Assembly: GCA_018340375.1 (NCBI GenBank) | Contig: JAFFJZ010000003.1 | Location: 29,326,001-29,390,000 of the forward strand | DNA from: Gonatopus flavifemur | Taxonomy: Eukaryota; Arthropoda; Insecta; Hymenoptera; Dryinidae | Direction: 5' to 3' | DNA length: 64,000 nt | Shown here: positions 11,001 through 23,593 of the stretch, in pieces | How the letters are laid out: the number at the start of each line of letters is the position of its first letter | How positions within the stretch are numbered: position 1 is the stretch's first letter | Made by a program: the position numbers and the translations under genes | The notes under the pieces: generated by a model | The model's input: only the letters and a program-made list of their open reading frames with translations | Told to the model about the DNA's origin: nothing | Database searches by the model: none

Positions 11001-14000
11001 TCCAATTTTTTACTTCTTCATAAGACCGGAAGTGCTGGTCAGCTAGGCCGTGTGCCATTGATCGAAACAAGTGATAGTCCGAGGAAGCAACGTCTGGAGA
11101 ATACGGCTTCCCATTTCAAAGTTTCCAAGTATGTCTGACCACTTTTGCAACATGGGGTCGAGCATTGTCATGCTGTAAAATCACTTGATCATGTCTCTCG
11201 TTGTATTGCGGCTGTTTATCTTTCAATGCTCGGCTCAAACGCATTAATTGCGTTCGATAACGATCGCCTGTGATTGTTTCAGTCGGTTTTAACAACTCAT
11301 AATACACTACACCGAGCTGGTCCCACGAAATACCGAGCATAACCTTGGAACCGTGAATATTCGGTTTGGCCGTCGACGTGGAAGCATGGCCAGGATATCC
11401 CCATGATTTTCTGCGCTTGGGATTATCGTAATGAACCCATTTTTTGTCCCCAGTCACAATGCGATGCAGAAATCCCTTCCGTCTTTGCCTTGCAAGCAGC
11501 TGTTCATAAACACACAAACGCCGTTCAACATCTCTCGGCTTCAACTCGTACGGCACCCAATTTCCTTGTTTCTGAATCATTCCCATGACTTTCAGGCGTT
11601 TTGAAATGGCTGGTTGCGTCACTCCCAATGATCCTGCCAATTCTTGTTGCGTTTGACACGAGTCTTGATCGAGTGATGCCTCCAATTCTGCATCTTCGAA
11701 AACCTTCTCTCTTCCACCGCCATGCTGGTCTTCGACGTTAAAATCACCGTTCTTGAAGCGTTGAAACCACTCTCGGCACGTTCTTTCACTAATAGCGGCC
11801 TCACCATAGGTATTTGAGAGCATTCGATGAGCCTCAGTCGCAGATTTCTTCATATTGACAAGAATTTGGCTCGTAAGCTGACATGTTTAATCGAGAATAA
11901 CTTTATGATGCAGACACAAATCGACTAATATTCCGATGGCGTTATGTTTACAAATACCTAAGCTTATTGTATGACATCTATGATCTATTTATTTCAACTA
12001 CCACTTACCGCTACAGCCATCCATTGCAAAACGGCAGAAGCAAACCTCAACACCTAATAATACAATATAGTACCCCAAAATAAGAACCATTACTCGTCTC
12101 TGTTAGCGACTGTGCAAAGGAATTTATAGTTGTCACTAGTTTACTATCTTTGTTAGTGATCATTCTATGATCTTTTTTCTCCGTACATGTTGATATGCTG
12201 AGCTGGTACCGCCACAATATGAAATCCAATGTCCCCAGCACAATTAGTCATTGCGAATTCGGAGTTAATTGAGGGCTCTCTGGAATAGCAAAAAATGATT
12301 CAGGAAATACCTCCTGCACTGGGAGGAATTTATAGTTGAATTTACTATGGAATTATAGGAATGGGGAAACCTCAGTCAATGGGGTCAGTATGTTCCTCCA
12401 TTCCTACAATTCCTTAGTAAGTTTAACTATAAATTTCTTTCAGTGTACGAGAGTGGCGGCGAATAAAACTTGGACTGATGAGAATCAAACTCTATCATAA
12501 CTTATCAAACGGAGAAAATATTGTGTTACAAATTACTATGAAAACATTTTAATGAAGGACCAAATCGCTTAAAGATGAAAAGAAACGTGAAATGAGCTGT
12601 AAAATGCTATGATCATGTTCGTTAGTGCTAAGATTGATGCTTGTTTCGAAATTTTTCATAGCAAATTAAACTTAGATTGTACAATTTCGTTTCATGTGGC
12701 TACTTATTACAATTTTAAAATATCTGTCACCAAATTATTATTCTTCCTAGTAACCATTGCCGTATACTTTTATCCGTGTAGAATAAAATTCATCCGGGGC
12801 AATAAACGTGTAGGAATTGAGAGTTGATTAAGCACCTCTTAGAACGCTAGAGAAAAGTTCCAAAAACTCATTCTCCAAAGGTGGCGATGAGAACGACTTG
12901 GGAGTTGAATAAAGCCAATCCGCTGACGCTCATTGAGGTGATACTAGCGGCGTGGCAGCAGCCAAATCGTACTCTTTGAATCTGAAAGAGTGAAAAATCA
13001 CGTGTTTCACTCCACTAAGTCCCAGAAGTGAGCCAGTCCGTTTCGAGTGGACTCTCACTCTTTTAGAGTGAAAAATTGACTCTAGGATTTCAGTGGCTGT
13101 GAGTTTCTAACCTCAAACCTTAGAATATCACTCTCAAAGAGTGGATGTCGTCAGGCTCACTTTTGGCTGGCTGAAGAGTGAAATCTCACTCTAAAAATTT
13201 TAGAGAGTATATAACAAATTATGAGCAAACATCTCAATTGAATCAAAATTACTACTGGAGTCAGAGAAATTCCGTACAGAGCGATATTTTGATTCAATTG
13301 AGGCATTTGCTCGTAGTTTGTCATTGCCGATTTGGCTGCTACCACGCCGCTAGTATCACCTCAAGGTGTGATGAAATAATGATTGATGGGAATTGCCAGA
13401 ATAATCAAACTCCGGGATGAACTATCAGAGTATTCTTCGTGTTCAAAAACATTGTAGCCGTCCCGTTAACGGGTATGCATTTATAGGACTTCTAATGGGT
13501 TGGTTTAGACTTAAATTATCCTTCCAATTCTCATCAACAATCACTCCATTGAATCCTCAGAAGCCCCAACAAATTTTCTCTATCTTTATCTCAGGCTTTT
13601 CCGAAGATTGAGCTTTCAGATTGTTTTTCTGTTGTTCCAGAGATACTTCTCAATTAACTCTGGTTTCTCGAATATTCATTATTCCGTTGAAATTTGATTT
13701 CATTTTGTAACGATGCCAGAGCTCACTCATCAACGAGATTCCTGCAATTTCTATGAACACGAATCACACCCTCGGATGCTTCGAAAAATCTTCTCCATTG
13801 GGAACTATGGAACTATTCTCAAGAACCACATAACCACATTCAAAATTTCTTGTTTTCCGAATATGAAATGCCAACTCAACAATGAAGACCACTTTATATG
13901 TTATACATTGATGATCATTTCGTCTCAAATTCTACTCTCAAATATATTCTTATTCGATTCCCATTTAGAACTCAGAAGATATAGTTACGGAACAGTGAAT

Positions 14001-16151
14001 TCTTATAAAATCTTATTTCTCAAACGGTTGGAAATGAATTGTACATGATTAGTGAAGTTCACTGAACTGACTTCTGTTATTTTGCCCCTCTTTCAATGCT
14101 CGAGTCTTTGAGAAGCCGCACAATTCACCTAAGGGTTTTGATATTCTTCGAGTATAGAGACTTCACTTTGTCTAGAATCGCACTTGGCCAAGACATTAGC
14201 TCTTATTTTCAATAGAATTGCATCCGAGAAGAAGGTATTTTATGAATCATAAACAAACTGCAAATGAATTCTTTCTGCTTTTTCTTTCAGAATACACTCC
14301 AATGAAAGATATCGATATGATAATAAAAATAGATAAGTATTCATTTCTCGATAGAAGATGAGGAAAAAAGCATTCTTCCTCATATTTCTAGACTTTGTGT
14401 ATTGGTTTGTTCGATGAATTTGAATAAAAGCAATCTATCTTCTACAAGTGAAAGGAAAACAAAACAATTTCAGAATTGAAACTTTGCGTCTTGGAGGAAA
14501 GTTTCTTCTTTTATCTTAGTTGGTTCTAATTTGTGAAACAAATGAAAAATATGATATGCAACTCTCCGCGTCATGATGCATAAAAGAAAATACAAGAATT
14601 TTCAATTTCATTCGTAGTTTTTGCATTCCTGTTCAAGAAAAATGTATTATCGGAACACTGATTTCAATTTATCATTCATTTTTATCAAGTTCATGTGAAA
14701 AATTGCTGTTGAGAATTTCGATTGATATTGTCCCAAACGCGAAGCATTGGTTCGTGATTTGGGATCATAATTCTCTTCTCTTCGATCTCTTCAAGTGAAC
14801 ATTTGTCATTACACCATTTTAGATTTATTTTCAATCAACACTGAGAAAACAGATATCTTGAAAAATACCATGATTTATGGATTTTTGGAGTTGGTCTGAC
14901 CAGTGCCGGATTCAGTGAGAGTGGGACCCTAGGCAAGCTTTGGTGGGGGGGCCTATGTAAGGGCAGTTTAAAATATAAAACTACCAACTACGAAATAAAT
15001 TAAACAAGAGCAGAGTATTTTGAAATACAATTAATTCATTGAATGTTCTCAGCATAAATATTTTGACAAGAAAAATCACATGCTGTAATCCAAAGTTATC
15101 GGCTAAATGAATACATTAGTTAACTGTTCTCCAACATTAGATCTAAAATATTCGCGTGGGGCTTAGAACGTCCTCGGTTACATTTGTGGTATGTGGTTTT
15201 ATTTAATTTTTTTTCATTGTTGGGGGCCCATAGGCCTGTGCCTAGTAGGCTTAGTGCTTAATCCAGCACTGGGTCTGACCCGAGTCAAAATATTTACGTG
15301 AACGAACCTCTAAAAGTTCCATAATTTCTTTGACTTTTATAAAGAAATATAGTACCTTCCTTATGAATTATCGCCCCCTACAATCTCGGATGGCGAACAT
15401 GAAACCTTTCTGTTCATTGGAGCTTGGCTACCCTTATAAATTATGGTATTTTTCAAAATGCCTTTTTCTTCGTGAAGCAAACGAAAAAACAGTAGAAATA
15501 AAAAATTAATTCTGATTGTCAATTAACTGCGTATAAACTCACCTGGCACAGAATGTTATTTTACTTTGTTTCAGTTTCATCGAACAGGATCGCGTATCTG
15601 GCTTCTGGACGTGGATGTTCGTACTTTCAAAACTACCGGAACTAGGCGACACCGTGTTCATCGTACTACGAAAACAACCCCTGATCTTTTTACATTGGTA
15701 TCACCATATCACGGTCCTATTATACTCTTGGTTCTCGTACACAGAATACACAGCATCGGCACGATGGTTCGTCGTCATGAACTACTGTGTACACTCCATA
15801 ATGTACTCCTACTATGCGTTGAAGGCAATGCGTTACTCGCCACCCAAGAAAATTTCCATGGTAATAACGGCTCTTCAATTGATACAGATGATCGTCGGTT
15901 GTGCGATCAATATTTGGGCATATCAATATCTGGAAAGCGGTCAAGTCGAGTGTCACATCTCGCGAGTTAATATAAGGTTTAGTCTGGCAATGTACTTCAG
16001 TTATTTTGTACTTTTCGCACGGTTCTTCCACAAGGCGTATTTGAATAAACCGAGCCACGGGAAATCTTCGAAGAAGCTTTACGCCAACGGTACGGCAGCA
16101 GGTCATATCGACTCGGAAGAGTACAGCAATGGGAAACTCAAAGCTAATTAA
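8084..16151 (+). CDS. ELOVL6: Elongation of very long chain fatty acids protein 6-like (Baldspot-type elongase), two coding exons
   Basis: The coding exons are 8084-8409 and 15575-16151, with donor AAG|gtgagt and acceptor tttcag|TTTC. A split Ser codon (residue 109) joins them in frame, giving 300 residues. This is an ELO-family 3-ketoacyl-CoA synthase, the condensing enzyme that extends C16-type saturated and monounsaturated acyl-CoAs with malonyl-CoA in the ER membrane. Visible marks are the histidine box HWYHH (149-153), preceded by KLPELGDTVFIVLRK. The motif NYCVHSIMYSYY follows (about 178-189). Several hydrophobic segments fit the seven-helix fold, and the tail KLKAN is a KxKxx di-lysine ER-retrieval signal. 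An in-frame TAA at 8075 fixes the start. A splice acceptor at 8031-8032 suggests a non-coding upstream exon. The 7.2 kb intron is packed with transposons. The length is typical of insect ELOVL6. ELOVL3 is the nearest alternative name. Confidence 0.95.
8554..8951. repeat. Long imperfect inverted repeat in the elongase intron
   Basis: Arms of about 170 bp (8554-8725 and 8785-8951) are reverse complements with scattered mismatches and flank a loop of about 60 bp. Both contain GACAGGAACTTTTGAGAGCA-like and CAACCACAGAAATCTCCG-like blocks. The repeat lies wholly inside the elongase intron and would form a long hairpin in the pre-mRNA. Apparent ORFs on both strands are by-products of the palindrome. 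The terminal sequences do not match the other families closely. Confidence 0.75.
8952..10274. other. Elongase intron, unassigned
   Basis: AT-rich intronic sequence. Short words such as GGGCTAGT and GCAGCCAGTTC recur near 9240-9440, but no element boundary or exon could be defined. Confidence 0.4.
10275..10555. repeat. Inverted repeat with GGTCGCTTGAGTGGCTG ends
   Basis: GGTCGCTTGAGTGGCTG at 10275 is exactly mirrored at 10539-10555. The inner arms pair only loosely (AAGTAGGA and ATTCTTC blocks). This is probably an old foldback element in the elongase intron. No target duplication is clear. Confidence 0.45.
10732..12185. mobile_element. CACGG-ended foldback element split by a mariner insertion
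   Basis: The outer arms at 10732-10824 and about 12060-12185 are inverted repeats. They share CACGGAGAAAAAA ends, AACAAAGATAGTA-like blocks and GCACAGTCG(T/C)TAACAGAGAC-like blocks. CA flanks both sides (10730-10731 and 12186-12187). The mariner at 10827-12057 sits between the arms, so this MITE is the older host. It has no coding capacity of its own. Confidence 0.75.
10827..12057 (-). mobile_element. Nearly full-length mariner element with both TIRs and TA duplication
   Basis: The TIRs start TTAGGTG at 10827 and end CACCTAA at 12057, each next to TA (10825-10826 and 12058-12059). The minus-strand transposase starts at 11853 and is open for 245 residues. It has an N-terminal helix-turn-helix region, the WVPYELKPRD linker motif, the first catalytic Asp in VTGDKKW (11460-11440 region) and the second in LQHDNARPH. 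A frameshift near 11130 then shifts into the frame carrying YSPDVASSDYHLF with the third Asp. This DD34D copy is the best preserved in the window. The lineage differs from the irritans-like copies at 2816 and 27166 and resembles the copy at 39112. GDKKW, where relatives have GDEKW, is a probable decay substitution. Confidence 0.88.
12317..12445. mobile_element. Small CACTG-ended palindromic MITE
   Basis: CACTGGGAGGAATTTATAGT at the left mirrors CACTGAAAGAAATTTATAGT from the right. The arms pair inward through a GGAATTATAGGAATGG-like block. It is 129 bp and non-coding, and lies in the elongase intron. No clean target duplication was seen. Confidence 0.7.
12933..13364. mobile_element. Foldback element with TTGAGGTGATACTAGC ends
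   Basis: TTGAGGTGATACTAGCGGCG and a GGCAGCAGCCAAATCG block at the left are mirrored at 13323-13364. Inside, a second palindrome (about 13205-13322) pairs GAGCAAACATCTCAATTGA with its complement. The middle is rich in AGAGTGA(A) words in both orientations. It lies in the elongase intron and carries no ORF of note. Confidence 0.7.
13365..14900. other. Elongase intron, unassigned
   Basis: AT-rich intronic DNA without recognisable exons or terminal repeats. A 111-codon open frame at 13713-14048 has no family resemblance and is treated as chance. Confidence 0.4.
14901..15271. mobile_element. hAT-type non-autonomous element with perfect 8-bp target duplication
   Basis: The element starts CAGTGCCGGATT and ends AATCCAGCACTG. 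It is flanked on both sides by the identical 8-mer GGTCTGAC (14893-14900 and 15272-15279), the standard hAT signature. Subterminal GGGGGGCC and CCTAGGC/GGGGCCCATAGG blocks occur near both ends. It is 371 bp, has no transposase, and lies about 300 bp upstream of the second elongase coding exon. Confidence 0.92.
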
Positions 16152-19100
16152 AATAGGCATTTCCCATCGTACGTATCGTGCCGTCTCTAGTCTCTTTGGC
16201 AAGGAATCGATACCAACGATATACAAACATTGTTTATATTCTGACGTCTTTATACCTCAGTTAGCTCAAAGAAGGAATAAAATAAAGGTCGAAGATGGAC
16301 GAAAAAACAAGGGAGACAGTGAAAACAACGAGGTGTTTTGTTTTCCTTCGGTAGAAAAAAAGAAAAATTCGGAATCTATTGGATAGCTCAAAAGCTATCG
16401 AATTTGACACTGATAACGATGGTGGAACCATCTCAAAGCTATAGACAAATTCTACGCTTCATCTCTTTCCAAATGTTGCTAGTGTTGTTGTTTCATTTGT
16501 TTTCTTTTTTCCTTTTTCTTTTGTTCACGTTATTATTCCTGTGATCCGTGGCTTTGAGACATCGGCGATTACGTTTATCGACAACGCACAAACTCAACTT
16601 CCAATTTCTATGAGAAAAGATTCGTACCATGATGATTATTTGTGTCCAAAACGACTTGCCATTTAATTATTGCTTATAGATAACACCTTGTCGATGACAT
16701 AATGCGTTGTATCGAGGCTACATTCGATTGAGTGGATCTCTATGAGAAATTTTACTTGGTGTCTTATTATTGCATCGCACGGCGTTTGAAGACGCCCCCT
16801 ATCAAAGCCGAAGAAGAAATTTCGAAATGCAGTATTTTCGAATATCACAAGATATTTTATTTTATTTTATGTTGTTTCGGGGGAAGGAGATACGGATAGG
16901 CAAGGAAGAAGAAACGATAATGATGTTTTCAATCACGCGCTATGATAGGAAGAATTTCGAATCAAGGGATTGGAAATTTATTGTCGAATTTCTTCTAAAG
17001 CTAGTTCCGAGATCGAGAATTACGTTCTTGACCTTAGAACTTACTTCCTATTACAATGGATTAGTAGCCTTCAGCTGCAAGATTCTCTCATGACGGGTGA
17101 AAGTCTGCTGGCGGATCTCGAAAATAGATGTTTTTTTTTTCTTGTGAGAATCTTGAAAGCGTGTTACCTCAGCGACATCGAAATCGTAACTCGCGTATCC
17201 TTCTCGTACTGGTGTACGCGAAGGAGGAAATGGTGTTTTCTTTTGTCTAAGCGAAGCGAGTAAATTCATATTTATTTTTGCTTGGATTTTTTGTTTCCCT
17301 TTACAGTGAAATTATATTTCTCAGCGAATGTATGCGTGTCGTATCATCACGAACTAACTGCGAATTGCGAGTGAACGCGCATCGTCAAACATGTATAATT
17401 TTGCTTGCATACGATAAAATGGAATTGCCAACACAAATTTTTGTTTTTGCTTTTGTAATTTACAATTGTAGCATGTAAAGTATATCGAGTGTGAATTCCT
17501 TGATGTTTCGTTGTCACATTTTGTACATGAATTTTTTGCAAAAACTATTGCGCACAAAGCATTGTCTTTTTTCTGATTTTTCTTTTTCTGGGTTAATTCG
17601 ACGATGTGATCGAACTTTTGATATATATTTGTTCCAACGATACAGCACTATTGAAAGTATTGCGCTCTATTCTAATTGAATCAAATCATTTGCATTTGTT
17701 GCAGTGCGCGTCCGCTGTACGTAAGCGTTTTTGTACGAGTGTTTTAAAATTAAGTTATGACGTTGTAACGTCTGGATCTCTAGCACTGTACTGCGCGCGT
17801 GACGTTCATTATCGGAAAGACAAGCTTGTAAGGTGTGAATTGTTTATGTACAATTTTTATTTATCATCCTTTTCCCGTGTTGTACAATCGTAGAGATTCT
17901 TACGGGATACGATATAGTTGCTACATTCACGTTAAAAATATTCAGGGATAAGATAAGGCCTTCTCCACAAGGTGCAGGGTGAGTTTTGAGTATGTAAGAA
18001 AGAGAGAAAGAGGGAAGTATAGATCATGAAAACAAATTCGAAAAATGTCACTTTGTATGCATGGATAAGTGTGTGAATGTTGATAAGTACGCAAGAGTTT
18101 GTGTTCAAATATGTACATTGTTCCGAATGAAACGATGAGAAATAAAAAAAATGAATCGCCAATTGAATTTGCCTACACAATGAACAATTATTATCGTATA
18201 AGCGGAATAGCATTGATACAGTTACTACTATTATCTCTTAATATAATACGCATTTTATATCCCTGGAGATGAAATTTTATGCCATATAATTTTCATGTAT
18301 TTCATTTTGATTTAAAATTTTCGTGAACGGCATATTGTCGTGGAAAAAATACACATCTCCAGTGATATAAGTGTTTTCGATTTATAAGGATTGTAATGGG
18401 ATTTTTCCAAGCCATAAATCATATATCCGTAATAATACGACTGTTGTGATTGTTAAGTCTTTCTTTTGTCACAAAAAATGCATTTTTCATTTTGTACACA
18501 TTAGATACGAAAATTTGGAAAGACTTACAATCGAGGCAATGATTTGGATTTTGATTGATTTATCGATACGTATTATAATTTCCTTTCATTATCCTTTCAT
18601 CGTTCCTAATGTTTGATGAAAATGAGTGTTATTTTGGAACAAGGAAGCTTCTTTCTCAATTATGGGAGAATGAAAGTTATTATCAATATATATTATATTT
18701 ATATAATTATCGAGTATGAGAGTGAGAGAGAAAGAGAGAAGAAAAAGAAATATAAGAGTGACTTTGTTTTATGAAAAATTCATCAATCTGCTATAACCGC
18801 AGAACGGCTGTTATTGTAATTTTTGTTATGTGTATGTCAATATTTTCGTGTTATACATGGTGATTATTTAATAATAATTTATAATCAGAAAGTCGTAAGG
18901 GAATTTTTAACATCACATACATTTTTCCATTTTATACAAAGTACAATGTGCATTGTGAATTACGAATAACTTGACGAAGATATTTAGAATTTATATGTAT
19001 ACTTGAACTTTTTAGATAGTTTTACAATTTGTCGAATTCGAATGATGAATGTATCTCGTGTTTAATTCAAAGATTTTATCAATCGTATTGGATTTGATTG

Positions 19101-19380
19101 ATGAAAAATGTTCATTGGACTTGAAAAATGTATATACATAATATCTCCGATATCAGCTCCGAAATAAAACTGCTTTCGAGAAACGATAATTGTTCTTCAA
19201 TAACATAACTTCAATTACATTTGAATAAAAATGTTTCGCAGCAATCGTAATCTCATATGTATACATGCATGTGTGTGTGTGTAAATACATATACGTGTAC
19301 GCGGGGATTGTACAAATTTTAGCTTATATTCTTTTTTCTTATTAAAATCGTTTGTTTACGTGATTCGAATTTGTTTCAAC
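16152..19380 (+). other. Probable long 3' UTR of the elongase gene
   Basis: After the elongase stop codon there are about 3.2 kb without transposon termini, in contrast to the flanking DNA. Candidate AATAAA signals lie at 16276, 18141 and 19163. Alternative polyadenylation is possible. AG-rich (about 18718-18750) and TG-rich (about 19269-19282) microsatellites occur. Short ORFs here look like chance. The UTR assignment is inference from composition and position. Confidence 0.45.
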
Positions 19381-22300
19381 GATGCCTAACTTTATTTAAG
19401 AATCCTATCATCTCATCCGTAATGATTTCCTTGCCCATTCGTTTGCAGTGATTTTACGAAATCGACGTTTCGTGACAGATGATTTCGAAAATATGATATA
19501 ACAGATGGAAATCTGTTTACGAGTTTCACGGAGAAAGACCTTGCAGTATAAATTATTATATTCGCTAGCGTGTTCGGAACAGATTTGTTGATTTGATATG
19601 ATTTAGTCAAATACCGCCTCGAAATTATTACTGTGTGTATCTCACCAAAGCCAGACTGTTGTGTCCATCGGAAAAACAGTGGATGATCTCATCAGCAACG
19701 GGGTCGGGCAGTAATGATTTTGGGGTTTATCGCTCATAGGGGTGGACTCGAGACTCTCAAGTCAAACAAACAAAACTCAATTTGACCAGTTCTGATGCAA
19801 GATTCGTTGGGTCAATGTACAATTATTTAAAGAATGAAATGGAAGGGAATATTTTTTTGATTTTGCATACTAAAGTCGATTCAAAAAGGTCTTGTCTTGA
19901 AAAAAAAGTACTCTATGTGTTAGATGTAATCAATTCCATTCTCTCAGACTTGTTTATTTCCAACTATTCCATCCTCAGATTCGACTCGATGTGGAGAATT
20001 TTTCTTCGAAGATCGTAAAATTGACTGATATTTATTTATTTATTCGCATAAACGGGAATAATCCTTAGTTTTACACTGAGAAAAAGAATGTTTGGAACAG
20101 ATGAATTTTTCTTTGAGTCTAAGAAATAAATTCATCCAATGGTATCTGTGGAGTTATTGCATCAGCTTCATTTAAAATGTGATTCACACGGAAGTGGTGG
20201 GATCATTAATTGGAATATGAGATACTTAGGATTGATGAGAAAGTTATTGGATGGAAAATTTTGATTTTCGAATTCATGGAATATAATTTGATTCAATGAA
20301 TTATGCATTTGACGGGCAGAAGCCATTCATAACACTGTGATAGTCAACTGCAGTGCCAAAGTGATAATTTCTCCTGTCAATAAAATATTTGATTATTTGA
20401 AGAAAAAAAGTTTCAAAATAGGAAAATATCAATATAAATAATATAAATATTTCTTGCATTCGAAATAAAATGTTTTCATGAATATGGAATGAAAGTTTCT
20501 GTAAATAAATCAATATTTGGAACAATGAATATTCTTCCCTATCTAAGAAATTATTTCATAGAATGTACAAAGAGATTTTCTAATCCTTCAGAGAAGTTAT
20601 TGATATAAATAAATCTTTCTTCGAATCAATGAAATTCAGTTTGATTGGATGATTGATATTTTACAAAATTTCCAGAATAAAAAGAAATAAGCAGGAGTCA
20701 GAGCATTCGCGCGAGGGCGGAGCCGACCTTTTTATTCCCTGTGTGATCTGTAGTTCATTTGAAACAATTGGATTATTCGATCAGATGATTGATATTATCA
20801 AGAAGTTCGAAGAAACTGTTTTTCTCTGCGATCAAGTCATATCCGTTGATGATGTTCAATGCCGGAACCTGAAAGAAATATTTATTAGGACGGAACATTA
20901 CTTACTATAGGTTTACGATGAATTAGTTCTTTATATGCGAACTGCACTGCAGGAAAATAGCTTGTGAGAAAGTATTGCCACCTTCTGAGAAGTAAATGCA
21001 ATTTGTCGGAGTGAATTCAATACATTTTTATTTGAAAAACATATTTCTTTGTTTCAATGAATTCATAAATTCGATCGATCTATCTATTTTATGGACTCGA
21101 TGAAACCTTGATTTGCAAAAAGCACTGGAATTTTGCAGAATGTATAAAATTTGGACCTCATCAAACGTAGTATTGACGAGAATAATCAGGTTGGCAGTTT
21201 ATTGACTAGAATCCTTCTTCAATCATAAATGAATATTTTTAATGAGCTAATTTTTTAGATGTTGCTGAAGTTTGAATCGTTTATTGAAACTAATTAACCA
21301 TCGAATAAGATAATATTCAACTATTCAAGCCCAAAAATCTTGCAGTACATTATTTGAACGATGTTTCCAGTGGCAAAGAGTTGATTCGAAAAGATATGTA
21401 ACGATGATTTATCAGATTTCGTGAGTCTTAATTTTCGTTTTGTTTCTATAAACGATTCAAACTTCGAGAACACATTCATCACCATAACACAAAATAGCTC
21501 CATTCGATTCGAATTCCCAAATCATGGGTTATAATACTTCATTTTATTGATTTCAAAACTATCCAAACTATCATTGTTCATATGAAATCTGTTCTATAAA
21601 ATAGATTTTATCCGAAGAAATTGCTCTGAAGTTTGAACTGAAAAAGTATCTCATTGTGATCATGAATTTAGTTTTCTGTTGAAAAAATATAACTCTCGGA
21701 ATTAAAATTCACAACTATTCAGTATATGATTTGATGTTATTATCCGAACAAAACCACTTGTATTGAAATGAATGAGATTATTATACTCTCAACTGTACCG
21801 GTTTATAAATAACAGTATTTTTGGTCCTATAACTTCATGTTCTTGAATATAATAATTATTTTATTAACCTGATCTCGCGTTGTTTTTCTCATGATGGGAG
21901 AAGTTCATCATTTGTAAGCCATGTCTATTCATTTGATGAAATATATTTTCACCTGGAGTTGATAATTATTCTGGTGAAGAAAACAATTATCATGTCAAAT
22001 ACTAAGTATAATCAACCTCGATTTCCATACGAAACTTTACGTTATAAAATTGAACTTGTATTTCATTGATTTTCACTTTGGAATTCATCAAATGAGAGTT
22101 ATATAAATCGGATGAAAGATGATATTGACAAAAATAATTAGTTATTCAGTCAATACAGTGCGTTTTTAATTCCAAAAGATAAATTTCAATGAGCTGATTT
22201 GATAGTATGAATGAAACGACTTTTTATGGTTATGAAATTATTTTAGAGACAAAAAGACATTTATTTAATGCAATGAAATGGGAATAGTGTGTATAATTAC

Positions 22301-22423
22301 CAGAAATGAATTGCAGAGATCTTTAACGCAAGCGATCCCTCAAACTCATCCCTCACAGTATGCAAAGCTCGGCACCCATTCGAAGAAAAGAAAACCGTTG
22401 AGAGCAAACGCGAATAACGAATA
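19381..22423. other. Intergenic AT-rich DNA
   Basis: No gene, RNA or bounded mobile element was recognised in this stretch. Open frames are short and show no motif. Confidence 0.45.
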
Positions 22424-22870
22424 TTAGCGTCGTATTCTGTTCTCAATCATATAGATAGAACTAATAAACGTCTCAATAGAATCGGAATAGAAATCAACAT
22501 TATCAACATAATTATTCGCTAACCTACGTATACGATTAATTGGACCAGTATGTCCAAATCTCGTCTTACAAAAGAACACATGAAAATCTGGTACATGCTT
22601 CAACGGTCTTGGTAAAGCATTGAGACCAATGAGGCTTGATAAATATACACTACAAGTCTTGCTATTCGATAGTTTAAACAAGAAAAAGAGATCGGCAACT
22701 TGACGCCGTTGGTGCAAAGTAGATAATCTCAGTGAACTCATAATGTCATCATAGTTATGGCAAGTGTAATGCATAAGCTGACCAATTTTTTACGCAATAA
22801 AGCGCAAAAACTTGCGTTGAACCTTCTCCAATAGCACCTGATACTTCACTGATATGATATTCGTTATGTT
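22424..22870 (-). mobile_element. Non-LTR retrotransposon remnant (3' part of reverse transcriptase ORF)
   Basis: On the minus strand one frame reads ISVKYQVLLEKVQRKFLRFIA, an in-frame stop, then a stretch with LRLSTLHQRRQVADLFFLFKL. Further on come LIGLNALPRPLK and NRIRRLANNY. The pattern of E.VQRKFLR..., then L..L..RR...D..FL.K, then I....P.R is typical of the region downstream of the RT domain in jockey/R1/I-like elements. The 5' part is missing, and the stop codon marks it as dead. Clade assignment is tentative. Confidence 0.7.
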
Positions 22871-23593
22871 TGAATTCACTTGAAATTGCGAAGAAAGAAA
22901 ATTCCGATGATTCCAGAGATAATGATAATAAATCCCGAAATCATTATTGAAAAAAAATCATTCTCGCCAAAGAAGACAGTGAACACTTTTTCTTCTCGTA
23001 GAATCCCGATTGAGACAAAATGGTCTATCCATTGTCATCTTCTCAAGAACAAAAGGATGCCGACGAAGTGAAAGAAGGTCTATGCGATTGCCTCAACCGA
23101 GGTTCTACTGAATAGTGTCAAATATGATTCTGTCCGATTATGTTTGATCGAATCTGATTGGATCCTATAACAGATTCGAATATATTTCGTACAGTTCTAT
23201 GCATATTTTCCAATGAGATTATAGAAGTGTCTTTACATTTTTGCCTAGTAATATGGATATCTTTTGTGATATGGATGGACGATATCACTTTTGTACAAAA
23301 TATTTATCAAGTTTATATCAAAATATATAGAAACTGTGTATATATTTTATAAAAATATGTCTGTATCGTTGAATACCATTCCTATTCGGTAGCGAAGGTT
23401 GATATTTAACGGGGGTTCAATAGAAACTCGACAAATGTTCTATAAAAAATATTAATATTGTCAAATATCTCATCACTACTAATTTGTAAAATAATTGAAA
23501 ATATTAATTCAGCTCGAGTGGGGAGTGGTAAAGTATTATTAGTTCCTAGACGGCAAAAATGGGAAAACCTCCCTAATAGTTTCATAACACATA
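22871..23593. other. Intergenic DNA
   Basis: AT-rich spacer between the retroelement remnant and the mariner fragment. Nothing else was identified with confidence. Confidence 0.4.

Noticed and set aside
13713..14048. 111-codon open frame in the elongase intron
   Set aside because: No motif, AT-driven composition, intronic position.
15720..16226. 168-codon minus-strand frame opposite elongase exon 2
   Set aside because: Shadow of the conserved elongase coding sequence.
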